The position numbers were made by a program, and so were the translations under genes. From an uncultured Sphingomonadaceae bacterium (GTDB lineage: Bacteria; Pseudomonadota; Alphaproteobacteria; Sphingomonadales; Sphingomonadaceae), in assembly GCA_913060895.1 (NCBI GenBank), contig CAJXSN010000008.1:62001-126000 (forward strand): a stretch of 64,000 nt of DNA, written 5' to 3'. Positions 27,320 through 35,181 of this stretch are shown piece by piece (the first letter of the stretch is position 1; each line of letters begins with the position of its first letter). Below the pieces are notes generated by a model. The model was not told the DNA's origin, ran no database searches, and was given only the letters and a program-made list of their open reading frames with translations.

Positions 27320-27796
27320 TCAGAACAGATAGCGCATGCGAATGGTCTGGTGCACATCGGTATCGGCCACGCGGAACGCGGCAGAGGAGAAGCTGGGAGG
27401 GCCCATTCGCAATTTTGCATCCCGGGAAAAGCCGAAGCCTTCCTTGGGCATCATCATCAGCGCTCGGTCCGCTTTGCCATTGCCGTTCTCGTCATGCAGC
27501 AGGGCGATCGCATAGGTGCCCTGCGGCACATTGCGGAATGTAATGCTGACTCCGTCGTGCGCAGAGGCGCTGGCTTCAAACGCGCGCGTATTGTCTTCAC
27601 AGTCCGGAAAGTGTTTTTTGCTCGAAGTCAGGCAGGCAAGGATATTGCCTTTGGCACTGCGCAATTGCGTGACGTCGACCATAACATCATGCACTTGCGG
27701 GGCAGCATTGCCGCCCAGCATTACAGATATGACGCCGCAGGCTACGAAGCCTTTTGCCGCCGATACGCGTCGGCCAATCCCCCGTCCGTTCCGCAT
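27320..27796 (-). CDS. DUF2141 exported protein
   Basis: The protein is about 158 residues from the ATG at 27796, with a twin-arginine-like basic start (GRRVSAAKGF) and a hydrophobic signal segment. The mature domain matches DUF2141: LRSAKGNILACL, VPQGTYAIALLHDENGNGKAD and the C-terminal GFGFSRDAKLRMGPPSF. Such proteins are small secreted beta-sandwiches of unknown role. Its start overlaps the end of the upstream hydroxylase gene by 55 bases, so the start may lie further in. Confidence 0.82.
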   Translation of the reverse strand: MRNGRGIGRRVSAAKGFVACGVISVMLGGNAAPQVHDVMVDVTQLRSAKGNILACLTSSKKHFPDCEDNTRAFEASASAHDGVSITFRNVPQGTYAIALLHDENGNGKADRALMMMPKEGFGFSRDAKLRMGPPSFSSAAFRVADTDVHQTIRMRYLF

Positions 27797-28527
27797 AATC
27801 TGTCCCATCCTCTGAAATAAAGCCCGTAATTGCACCGGTATTTTTCATGATGCAGTTGATGATGGCTGGCTGTTATCAGCCAACCTCCTACTCTTGAATG
27901 AACAAGGGCGCGGGGAAATATCTCCCATCCCATGTGATTGGTCACGCCCATAACGGTCATAATCCCCAGAACCACGCCCAGCATGGCGACATGGACAGGG
28001 ATCAGGAACACCAGGGCAGGGATCACTACCGCGCCGAGCAGCGCCTCGACCGGATGAAAACTCATAGCGGCCCAGGCGGTCGGCGGTCGACTGGCGTGAT
28101 GCACTGCATGGGCGATTTTAAACGGACGGGGCGCATGCATCCAGCGGTGGGTCCAGTAAAACCATGTGTCGTGAGCCAGCAGATACAGCAAGACGGAAAC
28201 AGGCAGATACCACAGCGGATAGTCGCTCCATCCGGTATAGATGCGTGTCCAGCCCTGCGCTTGCCAGCCCCAGGCGATGACGCCTGCCGGAACGCCATAC
28301 AACGCAGCCGAGGCCAGCGACCATGCAATTTCCCGCCGTACCTGCGGGTGTAGTCCGGTATGGTAGCCGGGGCGCACGCGGCTGGTCAGCCAGGCAAAAA
28401 CCCCGCTGGTCGCCAAATACCGGCCTACGACAATCAGCGTCATGGCAAAGGCCGACCATGCGATGGCGGCCCACGGTGTCGCAAGCAAATCAGGCATGAT
28501 GGATCCGGCAGGCATAATGTGGGGCAC
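27742..28527 (-). CDS. Sterol desaturase-family membrane hydroxylase
   Basis: The 261-residue integral membrane protein has the diiron histidine clusters of the fatty-acid hydroxylase superfamily: HDTWFYWTH (119-127), HAVHH (140-144) and HHQLHH (222-227), between four hydrophobic segments. In marine Erythrobacteraceae, relatives include carotenoid hydroxylases and sterol desaturases; the substrate cannot be told from the sequence. Starts at residues 5 or 11 are also possible. It overlaps the DUF2141 gene by 55 bases. Confidence 0.85.
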   Translation of the reverse strand: MPHIMPAGSIMPDLLATPWAAIAWSAFAMTLIVVGRYLATSGVFAWLTSRVRPGYHTGLHPQVRREIAWSLASAALYGVPAGVIAWGWQAQGWTRIYTGWSDYPLWYLPVSVLLYLLAHDTWFYWTHRWMHAPRPFKIAHAVHHASRPPTAWAAMSFHPVEALLGAVVIPALVFLIPVHVAMLGVVLGIMTVMGVTNHMGWEIFPRALVHSRVGGWLITASHHQLHHEKYRCNYGLYFRGWDRLCGTDGGLADAYRRQKAS

Positions 28528-28567
28528 TCTAACGCCGCATGCTCAAGCCGCAATCGCTAACAGGCTG

Positions 28568-29092
28568 CTACTCCACGCCGCCCCACGGCGAACACTCACT
28601 ATCGGCAGCCACCGTCATCCGGCGCATGGCCGTTCTGGCGAGCCGCTCCACTTCCGCCTTGCGCCGTGCCGCGGCCAGCGGATGGGTGGGGGCAGGACGC
28701 AGGATTTCGGCGTCATAGGCATCGGCCACGATTATGCCGCAAAAATCGGGGCGAAAGGCCTCCCCTTCCAACGGCGCGCGATCAATCTCGGGCGAAACAG
28801 CCCAATAGAACCGGTCGCAATGTTCCAGATAATCGGGCCATTTGGCATCACCCAGCAGATCGGCGCGGCTAACCTTTATTTCGACGATAATCACCCGGCC
28901 CTTCGCATCGATCCCCATAAGATCAGCCCGCCGTCCGCCCTTCAGCGGCATTTCGGACAGGCACCATATGCCATTGCGGGCAAACATCCGCGATATGCCG
29001 CGCGTAACTTGGCCCGCCGTGGAGGTACCGGGCGCCGTAATGGCACCATCCTGCGGGTGGCCATAATGATCGATAAGAAATGATTCTGCCAT
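28568..29092 (-). CDS. mmcB: MmcB-family DNA-repair protein
   Basis: The 174-residue protein matches MmcB, known in Caulobacter as a LexA-regulated protein needed for mitomycin C resistance. It has a restriction-endonuclease-like core: GRRADLMGID, then IIVEIKVSRADLLGD (D-x(n)-ExK), with conserved DRFYWAVSPEID. An SOS box 12 bases upstream of the start supports the same DNA-damage control here. It is probably a cytosolic nuclease or nucleic-acid-binding protein. Confidence 0.9.
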   Translation of the reverse strand: MAESFLIDHYGHPQDGAITAPGTSTAGQVTRGISRMFARNGIWCLSEMPLKGGRRADLMGIDAKGRVIIVEIKVSRADLLGDAKWPDYLEHCDRFYWAVSPEIDRAPLEGEAFRPDFCGIIVADAYDAEILRPAPTHPLAAARRKAEVERLARTAMRRMTVAADSECSPWGGVE

Positions 29093-29103
29093 GCCCTCAT
29101 CTG

Positions 29104-29118
29104 GAACAGACAGTGAAC
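29104..29118. promoter_or_regulatory. LexA (SOS) box, GAAC-N7-GAAC
   Basis: GAAC at 29104-29107 and GAAC at 29115-29118 have exactly 7 bases between, the direct-repeat LexA site of alphaproteobacteria. It lies 12 bases before the mmcB start codon, where LexA would block transcription initiation. Confidence 0.85.
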
Positions 29119-29154
29119 TTCGTCAAGGCTTGCCGGAGTGTACTGTTGCTTCGT

Positions 29155-29541
29155 CTAACCGACGGCGCGCCGCGGACCGTGAGTGCTATACTGCGGCATT
29201 AACGCAAGCAGCGCAGTCCGGGCATGTTGATATTCCTGCCATAGCGTCAGTGCGGGTGCGGCCGCATCTTGCCCTCGTGCGCGGACGGCCAGCAACGCAG
29301 TCAGACCCGGGCGCATCATGGCGCCGATATCGGCAATGCTCTCCTCGGCCAGTTCCAGCGGAAGGCCGCCAACGTCTCGAATGATTGCGGGAAAATTGCG
29401 GATTTCCGGGCTGACGTGTTCGCGCGCAAGCCCCGCCATCGTCGCGACAGCTGCAGCGGCATCCTGCAGGGCAGCCCACTCGACGCTCATAGAAGACGCT
29501 CGTGCGCGGCTAGAAGTATTTTCAGGACGACTGATATTCAT
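29155..29541 (-). CDS. Conserved hypothetical alpha-helical protein
   Basis: The 128-residue protein (or 111 from an internal ATG at 29490) is mostly helical and rich in alanine, with no signal peptide and no motif I recognise. Its codon use is normal for the chromosome. It is the last chromosomal gene before the tRNA-Arg landing site. An SOS-type site lies downstream but belongs to mmcB. Function unknown. Confidence 0.6.
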   Translation of the reverse strand: MNISRPENTSSRARASSMSVEWAALQDAAAAVATMAGLAREHVSPEIRNFPAIIRDVGGLPLELAEESIADIGAMMRPGLTALLAVRARGQDAAAPALTLWQEYQHARTALLALMPQYSTHGPRRAVG

Positions 29542-29661
29542 ACTTAAAAGCTTAGCGCAAATCCGCTTGCCAAAACGCTAATGCGGGCCATTTCTCAAAC
29601 AGCGGGCGAACGTTTAAGTGTGGCGCTGGCCGCAGTGCTTTGCTAATGGCCCGCCCTTGTG

Positions 29662-29711
<50 letters not shown>

Positions 29712-29958
29712 CGTAAGTCAAGTGGATTTGTTGTGAGTGCTGGAAATGTTGATTGAAACCAAGCAGTTGGGGAAGATTGATGGAGGCATGAAAATCGCTC
29801 TTTGGGCCACGGAAGCACCACGGAAGCAAATTTGAAGGAGGTTGTAGAGTACGAACGGCGACAATCGGTATGGCTCCTTAGCCAGAACGTTTGACGAAGT
29901 TCGATTGGTGGATTCGTTATTGACCTTGATCAGTCTCGACCGCTATTTGAATATCGAT
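29712..29958 (+). other. Non-coding remnant between two tRNA-Arg copies
   Basis: This segment of 247 bases has no credible gene, is more AT-rich than the chromosome and contains a short direct repeat (CCACGGAAGCA at 29806 and 29817). It looks like the remains of an attachment site or of a decayed integrated element that once separated the two tRNA copies. Confidence 0.5.
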
Positions 29959-30035
29959 GCACCCGTAGCTCAGCTGGATAGAGTGACGGCCTCCGAAGCC
30001 GTAGGTCACAGGTTCGAATCCTGTCGGGTGCGCCA
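29959..30035 (+). tRNA. tRNA-Arg (CCG)
   Basis: A full cloverleaf is visible: acceptor GCACCCG/CGGGTGC, D stem GCTC/GAGT, anticodon stem ACGGC/GCCGT with loop CTCCGAA (anticodon CCG at 29993-29995), T stem ACAGG/CCTGT with loop TTCGAAT, discriminator G and encoded CCA (30033-30035). It reads CGG codons. Its anticodon stem differs from that of the truncated copy, so it is probably a version brought by, or rebuilt by, the element. Foreign genes start just after it. Confidence 0.97.
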
Positions 30036-30214
30036 CCTTTTTTAGGGTTGGCTTTAAGGGTTGAGCCAGGGCTCCCCGTTTGATTTTCTCATTTAGGTTA
30101 GGCCTCGGCGGCGCTCAGGCTCACGCGACCGGTCCCCTCGATTAGGTACGGCTTTCACGTGCGAAGAGTTTCTGCAGCCTGTAATTGCCTTGGGTATGCC
30201 TGCACACCCCACCG

Positions 30215-30242
30215 TTGACGAGTGTCGCCTAATGGGGATAAT
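30215..30242 (+). promoter_or_regulatory. Sigma-70-type promoter of the defence island
   Basis: TTGACG (30215-30220) and GATAAT (30237-30242), separated by 16 bases, are close to the housekeeping consensus. It is the only good promoter between the tRNA and the WYL gene and lies 70 bases upstream of its start codon. Its -10 box overlaps the inverted repeat of the next entry, the layout expected for a repressible promoter. Confidence 0.65.
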
Positions 30243-30285
30243 AACTAAACGGATCGCACAGATACCCCCATATAGTTCTTATACC
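30233..30285. promoter_or_regulatory. Inverted repeats, candidate WYL operator
   Basis: GGATAATAACTA (30236-30247) is the near-perfect reverse complement of TAGTTCTTATACC (30273-30285), with one inserted base and one mismatch. Inside it, TGGGGATA (30233-30240) partly mirrors ATACCCCCA (30262-30270). Palindromic sites of this type are bound by WYL repressors such as BrxR and CapW in other systems. Binding here is inferred. Confidence 0.5.
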
Positions 30286-30311
30286 TATTTGCAAGTGGAG
30301 GTGAGAAGGCA

Positions 30312-31172
30312 ATGCCAGAGGCCGCTACGGCGCTAAAATGGGGGGTGGAGCAGAGGCTCGAGTTCATCGAGTTCCGTCTTTACTGGGAAGGCGGGGTAAA
30401 TCGCTCCGACATCATCGAAGCATTCGGTGTGTCAGTGCCGCAAGCCTCCAAAGATTTGACACTTTACCAAGAGCGGGCGCCTGAGAACGCAATCTACGAC
30501 AAGAGTGCGAAGCGCTATGTCGCAAGCGATCAATTTCAGCCCTGCTTTCTCAGACCTGACGCGGGGCTGTACCTCAGTCAGCTGCGTTCAGTCGCTGAGG
30601 GCATTTTGGCGCCTAATGAAGCGTGGTTTTCGCGCATACCGTCCTTTGCCGGGCCGCCGGTGCCGGTTCGAAGTGTCAACAATGACACGTTGCGCGATAT
30701 GCTTGCGGCAATCCGTGAGAACCAAGCGATCGAGGTTAAATATCAATCACTGTCCAGCGATATTCTTCGCTGGCGATGGATCACACCGCACGCGATCGGG
30801 TTTGATGGCTTTCGATGGCACGTCCGCGCGTTCTGTGAGGCGGATCGGGCGTTCAAGGACTTTTTATTGTCGCGGGTCATTGGGAGGAGATCGTTTCGGC
30901 CTAGCGAAGTCTCGCCCAAGGACGATGCGGACTGGAATGAAATCATCACTTTGGAAATCGCGCCGCACCCTGGCCTTTCCGAAAGCCAGAAACGTGTAGT
31001 CGCATTGGATTATGGCATGCGGGAAGGCCACGCCCAGATTCAAGTTCGAAAGGCACTCCGCTATTACGCGCTCAGGCGATTAGGGCTCGACACGCCGCCG
31101 GAAGCCCGGCGCCCGCAAGATCAACAAATTGTACTATTGCGGGAGGAGGTGCTCGGTGAAGATAATCGATAA
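30312..31172 (+). CDS. WYL-domain transcriptional regulator (BrxR/CapW-like)
   Basis: The 286-residue protein has a winged helix (residues 10-70: WGVEQRLEFIEFRLYWEGGVNR, then SVPQASKDLTLYQ), a WYL domain (about 125-215: IEVKYQSLSS, then HAIGFDGFRWHVRAFC) and a C-terminal WCX-like extension. This three-domain build is that of defence-island regulators that repress their own operon and are released by a ligand. Its end overlaps the helicase start by 17 bases, so it heads the operon. DNA targets are inferred from inverted repeats upstream. Confidence 0.9.
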   Translation: MPEAATALKWGVEQRLEFIEFRLYWEGGVNRSDIIEAFGVSVPQASKDLTLYQERAPENAIYDKSAKRYVASDQFQPCFLRPDAGLYLSQLRSVAEGILAPNEAWFSRIPSFAGPPVPVRSVNNDTLRDMLAAIRENQAIEVKYQSLSSDILRWRWITPHAIGFDGFRWHVRAFCEADRAFKDFLLSRVIGRRSFRPSEVSPKDDADWNEIITLEIAPHPGLSESQKRVVALDYGMREGHAQIQVRKALRYYALRRLGLDTPPEARRPQDQQIVLLREEVLGEDNR

Positions 31173-34100
31173 CAACTCGCTGCTGCTCGGCGATGACCTC
31201 AAGGCAACACTAACGCGCGGTTCGCGCGTGAAAATCGCTGCATCCTGCTTTTCGATCTATGCTTTTGAGGCTCTCAAATCAGAGCTCTCTAGGGTGGAAA
31301 GCCTGCAATTCATCTTTACGTCTCCAACCTTTGTAGCTGCCGATGCAATGGACCGGCTGCGCAAGGAGCAGCGTGAGTTTTTCATACCAAAGGCTGGGCG
31401 CGAAAGCAGCCTTTACGGCACCGAGTTTGAAATCAAGCTTCGCAACAAACTGACTCAACGCGCCGTAGCGCGGGAGTGTGCGGAGTGGATAAGGAAAAAA
31501 GCTCGATTCAAATCCAACACGACAACTGCGCCGATGCAGTCCTTCGCCCATGTAGACACGGGAGACGAAGCCGTCGCTTATATGCCGGTTGGTGGGTTTA
31601 CTGCTGTTGACCTTGGTTATCAAAAAGGTAACGCCATATCGAATTTCGTGACTCGGATGGATGAGCCGGTCCATGCCGAGGTCTATCTTCAGCTGTTCAA
31701 TCAGATTTGGAACGACGCCGAGAAGCTGAAGGATGTCACAGACTCGATTTGTGAGCATATCGAGTCTGTATACCAAGAAAATTCGCCTGAGCGCGTCTAT
31801 TTCGCCATGCTCTATAATATCTTTCGGGAGTTCCTAGAAGATATTGGCGAGGACGTTTTGCCAAATGATCTAACTGGTTATCAGGATAGCGTCGTCTGGA
31901 ATAAATTATTCAACTACCAGAAAGATGCCGCAACCGGCATCATCAATAAGCTCGAGACATACAACGGTTGCATCTTGGCCGACTCCGTGGGGCTCGGTAA
32001 AACCTTCACCGCGCTGGCGGTGGTCAAGTATTATGAGCTGCGAAACCGCTCGGTCCTGGTGCTTTGCCCCAAGAAGCTCGCGGATAACTGGCGCAACTAC
32101 AACACCAACCTCACAACCAACATTTTTGCGCGGGATCGGTTCAACTACGACGTTCTCTGCCACACCGATCTGTCGCGGACGTCGGGGGAGTCGTTTGGCA
32201 TACCTTTGAGCCGGATAAATTGGGGAAATTACGATCTCGTCGTGATCGATGAATCCCACAATTTCCGTAACAATGACGTCTTCAAAGATCGAGAAACCCG
32301 ATATCAGAAGCTGATGAACAAGGTCATTCGCGCAGGCGTGAAGACCAAAGTTCTGATGCTCTCCGCGACCCCGGTGAATAACCGCTTCAACGACCTACGC
32401 AATCAGCTCGCGCTTGCCTATGAGGGCCAATCGGATGCCCTCAGCAAAAGCCTGAAATCTGACACGAGCATCGAAGAAATCTTCCGGCGTGCCCAGAAGG
32501 CCTTCAACGAATGGACCGCTCTCCCGCCGGAAGAGCGAACCGCAGCGTCGATCCTGAAAGCCCTGGATTTTGACTTTTTCGAATTGCTCGATGCCGTGAC
32601 CATCGCACGGTCGCGCAAGCATATCGAAACCTTCTACGACACGAAGGACATCGGCAAATTCCCCCAGCGGCGCAAACCGCTCTCGTTCCACTGCCCAATC
32701 ACGCAGCGATTAGACGTAATTGGGCTGAATGATATCTTCACGCAGTTGTCCGTTCTCAAGCTCGCGGTTTATGCACCTATTAGCTACATCCTGCCGAGCC
32801 GCCTACGGAAGTACGAGGACATCTACGATACGCAGGTCGAAGGCGGCCGCGGCAAACTGCGACAGGCTGATCGCGAGCGCAGCCTTCAGGCGCTGATGAC
32901 CACCAACTTGTTGAAGCGTCTGGAAAGCTCGGTCGCTGCGTTCCGGCTGACGCTCCGGGCCTTGGTAGGCAATATATCCCGCACGCTCGACGCCATAGCA
33001 GAGTGCGAGAAAACCGGACGCGGTGAAAACGTCAGTGATCAGCTTGGCGAGATCAGCGATTTCGATCCCGAAGATGACGACCTGAGCGGACTGGATGAGT
33101 TCACCGTCGGTAAGAAGGTTCAGATCAGCCTTGGCGACATGGACTTGCCGTCGTGGAAGCACGACCTCGCGGCCGATTTGGTTCTGATCGACGGCCTAAT
33201 CGCTTCCATGGACATGGTGGCACCCGAAGACGATGCCAAGCTTCAGCACCTGCTTTCCATTCTGAAACAAAAAATCGCAGAGCCCCTGAATCCGGGCAAC
33301 CGTAAGGTCATCATTTTCACGGCCTTCGCCGACACGGCCAATTATCTGTTCGAGAATCTGGCGCCGGTTGCTCAGGGGCTCGGCCTGCATGTGGGGCAGG
33401 TGACTGGATCAGGTGCGCCGAAAACAACGCTCAAGAAGTCCTATGACTTCCAAAGCGTGCTGACTCTGTTCTCGCCGCGCTCGAAGGAAAAGGCCATCGT
33501 CCTGCCGAATGAGCCGGCAGAGCTGGACATCCTCATTGGCACCGATTGCATCTCTGAGGGTCAGAACCTTCAGGACTGCGACTTCCTGATCAACTACGAC
33601 ATTCACTGGAATCCGGTGCGCATCATCCAGCGGTTTGGCCGGATCGACCGGATAGGCTCCCCCAATAGCCAGATCCAGTTGGTAAACTATTGGCCCGATA
33701 TTTCGCTCGACGAATACATCAACCTCAAGGAGCGAGTCGAAAACCGGATGGTGATCGCCGACGTCACCGCCACTGGCGACGATAACGTGCTGACGTCCAA
33801 ATCGAGCGACATCGCCTACCGCAAAGAACAACTGAGGCGGATGCAGGAGGAGGTGATCGAGCTTGAGGACGTGAAGGCCGGTATTTCGATCACCGATCTC
33901 GGTCTGAACGACTTTCGGATGGACCTGCTCAACTACGTCAAGGAACACGGTGAGCTCGACAACGTCCCGTTCGGCATGCATGCCGTCGTGCCGGCTCAGC
34001 CGGAGCTTGGCCTGCAGCCCGGCGTCATCTTCGCGCTGAAGAACATCCACGACAGCGTGAACGTCAACCAGCAGAACCGGCTGCACCCATTCTATCTGGT

Positions 34101-34428
34101 CTACATCGACGACGACGGTCAGATCGTCGCCGACCATACCGAGGTCAAGCGCCTGCTCGACCTGATCCGATCCAGCTGCAAGGGGCGCATCGAGCCCATC
34201 CGCGACGTCTGCCGCACCTTCAACGAGCGTACCGAGGACGGACGCGCGATGGGGCGTTATTCCGACCTGCTCTCCAGCGCGATCCGCACCATGATCGAGG
34301 TGAAGAAAGAGAAGGACATCGACAGCCTGTTTAGCGGCGGACGGACGACGGCGCTGACCCATACCATCAAGGGACTGGACGATTTTGAGCTGATCTCCTT
34401 CCTGGTCATTGAAGGGGGCGGGTCATGA
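31156..34428 (+). CDS. SNF2-type helicase with degenerate PLD-like N-terminus
   Basis: The protein is 1090 residues from the GTG at 31156 (GGAGG site). Residues 1-190 resemble a phospholipase-D-like domain (VKIAASCFSIYAFEAL; ending in a VGGFTAVDLG segment), but the usual HxK catalytic motif is absent (HVD at the matching place). The SF2 core has Walker A SVGLGKT (K282), DESH (365-368), LSATPVNNR and the C-terminal QRFGRIDRIGS. Such translocases are seen in DISARM-like and RM-associated cassettes. It overlaps the DUF4391 gene by 4 bases. It probably moves along DNA for the RM module. Confidence 0.9.
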   Translation: MKIIDNNSLLLGDDLKATLTRGSRVKIAASCFSIYAFEALKSELSRVESLQFIFTSPTFVAADAMDRLRKEQREFFIPKAGRESSLYGTEFEIKLRNKLTQRAVARECAEWIRKKARFKSNTTTAPMQSFAHVDTGDEAVAYMPVGGFTAVDLGYQKGNAISNFVTRMDEPVHAEVYLQLFNQIWNDAEKLKDVTDSICEHIESVYQENSPERVYFAMLYNIFREFLEDIGEDVLPNDLTGYQDSVVWNKLFNYQKDAATGIINKLETYNGCILADSVGLGKTFTALAVVKYYELRNRSVLVLCPKKLADNWRNYNTNLTTNIFARDRFNYDVLCHTDLSRTSGESFGIPLSRINWGNYDLVVIDESHNFRNNDVFKDRETRYQKLMNKVIRAGVKTKVLMLSATPVNNRFNDLRNQLALAYEGQSDALSKSLKSDTSIEEIFRRAQKAFNEWTALPPEERTAASILKALDFDFFELLDAVTIARSRKHIETFYDTKDIGKFPQRRKPLSFHCPITQRLDVIGLNDIFTQLSVLKLAVYAPISYILPSRLRKYEDIYDTQVEGGRGKLRQADRERSLQALMTTNLLKRLESSVAAFRLTLRALVGNISRTLDAIAECEKTGRGENVSDQLGEISDFDPEDDDLSGLDEFTVGKKVQISLGDMDLPSWKHDLAADLVLIDGLIASMDMVAPEDDAKLQHLLSILKQKIAEPLNPGNRKVIIFTAFADTANYLFENLAPVAQGLGLHVGQVTGSGAPKTTLKKSYDFQSVLTLFSPRSKEKAIVLPNEPAELDILIGTDCISEGQNLQDCDFLINYDIHWNPVRIIQRFGRIDRIGSPNSQIQLVNYWPDISLDEYINLKERVENRMVIADVTATGDDNVLTSKSSDIAYRKEQLRRMQEEVIELEDVKAGISITDLGLNDFRMDLLNYVKEHGELDNVPFGMHAVVPAQPELGLQPGVIFALKNIHDSVNVNQQNRLHPFYLVYIDDDGQIVADHTEVKRLLDLIRSSCKGRIEPIRDVCRTFNERTEDGRAMGRYSDLLSSAIRTMIEVKKEKDIDSLFSGGRTTALTHTIKGLDDFELISFLVIEGGGS

Positions 34429-35171
34429 CCCTTTACGACTGGCCCCGTGCCTCCGCCTTCGGCCGCGTGATCCCCAAAAACAAGATCTACGACCACACCG
34501 GGGCGAACACCGCTTTGAAAGACATCTTCGTGCGTGAGGTGGATCAGATCACCTGGTCGCACAAGCTGGCGCCCGAGACGGTCAATCTGGCGGCGACCAA
34601 GCAGGTGGCGGAAATTCAGGTGTTTCGCATTGCCGCGCGCACCGCGACGCTGGAGCGCGACGTGCTGCGGGCCATCGACAAGGCCATCCCCTTTCCGCTG
34701 ATCTTCGAAGTAGTCCATGCTTGCCGCGTCCGGCTGGCGGCGGCCTATAAAAGACCGAGCGAGGCCGACAGCGCGCGCTGGGTGGTGGGCGACTATTTCG
34801 AAGGGGACTGGCTTCCCGAGGACGCGCCGCGCGCGCCACTTCCGGTGGCACTGAACATGGGTGCGCTCTATGAGCGGCTGCTTGAGCCACTGGTGGCGGG
34901 GCAGACGGCCCGGCTGGTTCCCGGCATGGGGGAGGCGCCGCCGGCGGCGTTCGCCTATGCCACGGACAGCCCCGTGTCGCTGGAAGTGCGCATCGCGCAG
35001 GCCGAGGCGATCAAGTTGCAGGCGCGCGAGGTCGAGCGGATCAAGGCGCGGCTGGGGCGCGAGAAGCAATTCAACAAGCGCGTGGCGATCAATGCCGAAC
35101 TGCGCGCGGCAAAGCAGGAACTGGAGCGGCTGACAGCGGGAAACCGCGGCGCCCGCATGATGGACGTTTGA
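34425..35171 (+). CDS. DUF4391 domain protein
   Basis: The 248-residue protein matches DUF4391, a family found next to type III-like methylases and helicases. The start MTLYDWPRASAFGRVIPKNKIY is typical, an acidic/aromatic middle holds the sequence ADSARWVVGDYFEGDW, and the last 60 residues form a basic coiled coil (KLQAREVERIKARLGREK). No catalytic motif is visible. It lies between helicase and methyltransferase with a 4-base overlap and a 10-base gap, so it is probably a structural or bridging subunit. Function unknown. Confidence 0.85.
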   Translation: MTLYDWPRASAFGRVIPKNKIYDHTGANTALKDIFVREVDQITWSHKLAPETVNLAATKQVAEIQVFRIAARTATLERDVLRAIDKAIPFPLIFEVVHACRVRLAAAYKRPSEADSARWVVGDYFEGDWLPEDAPRAPLPVALNMGALYERLLEPLVAGQTARLVPGMGEAPPAAFAYATDSPVSLEVRIAQAEAIKLQAREVERIKARLGREKQFNKRVAINAELRAAKQELERLTAGNRGARMMDV

Positions 35172-35181
35172 GAGGAAGAGC

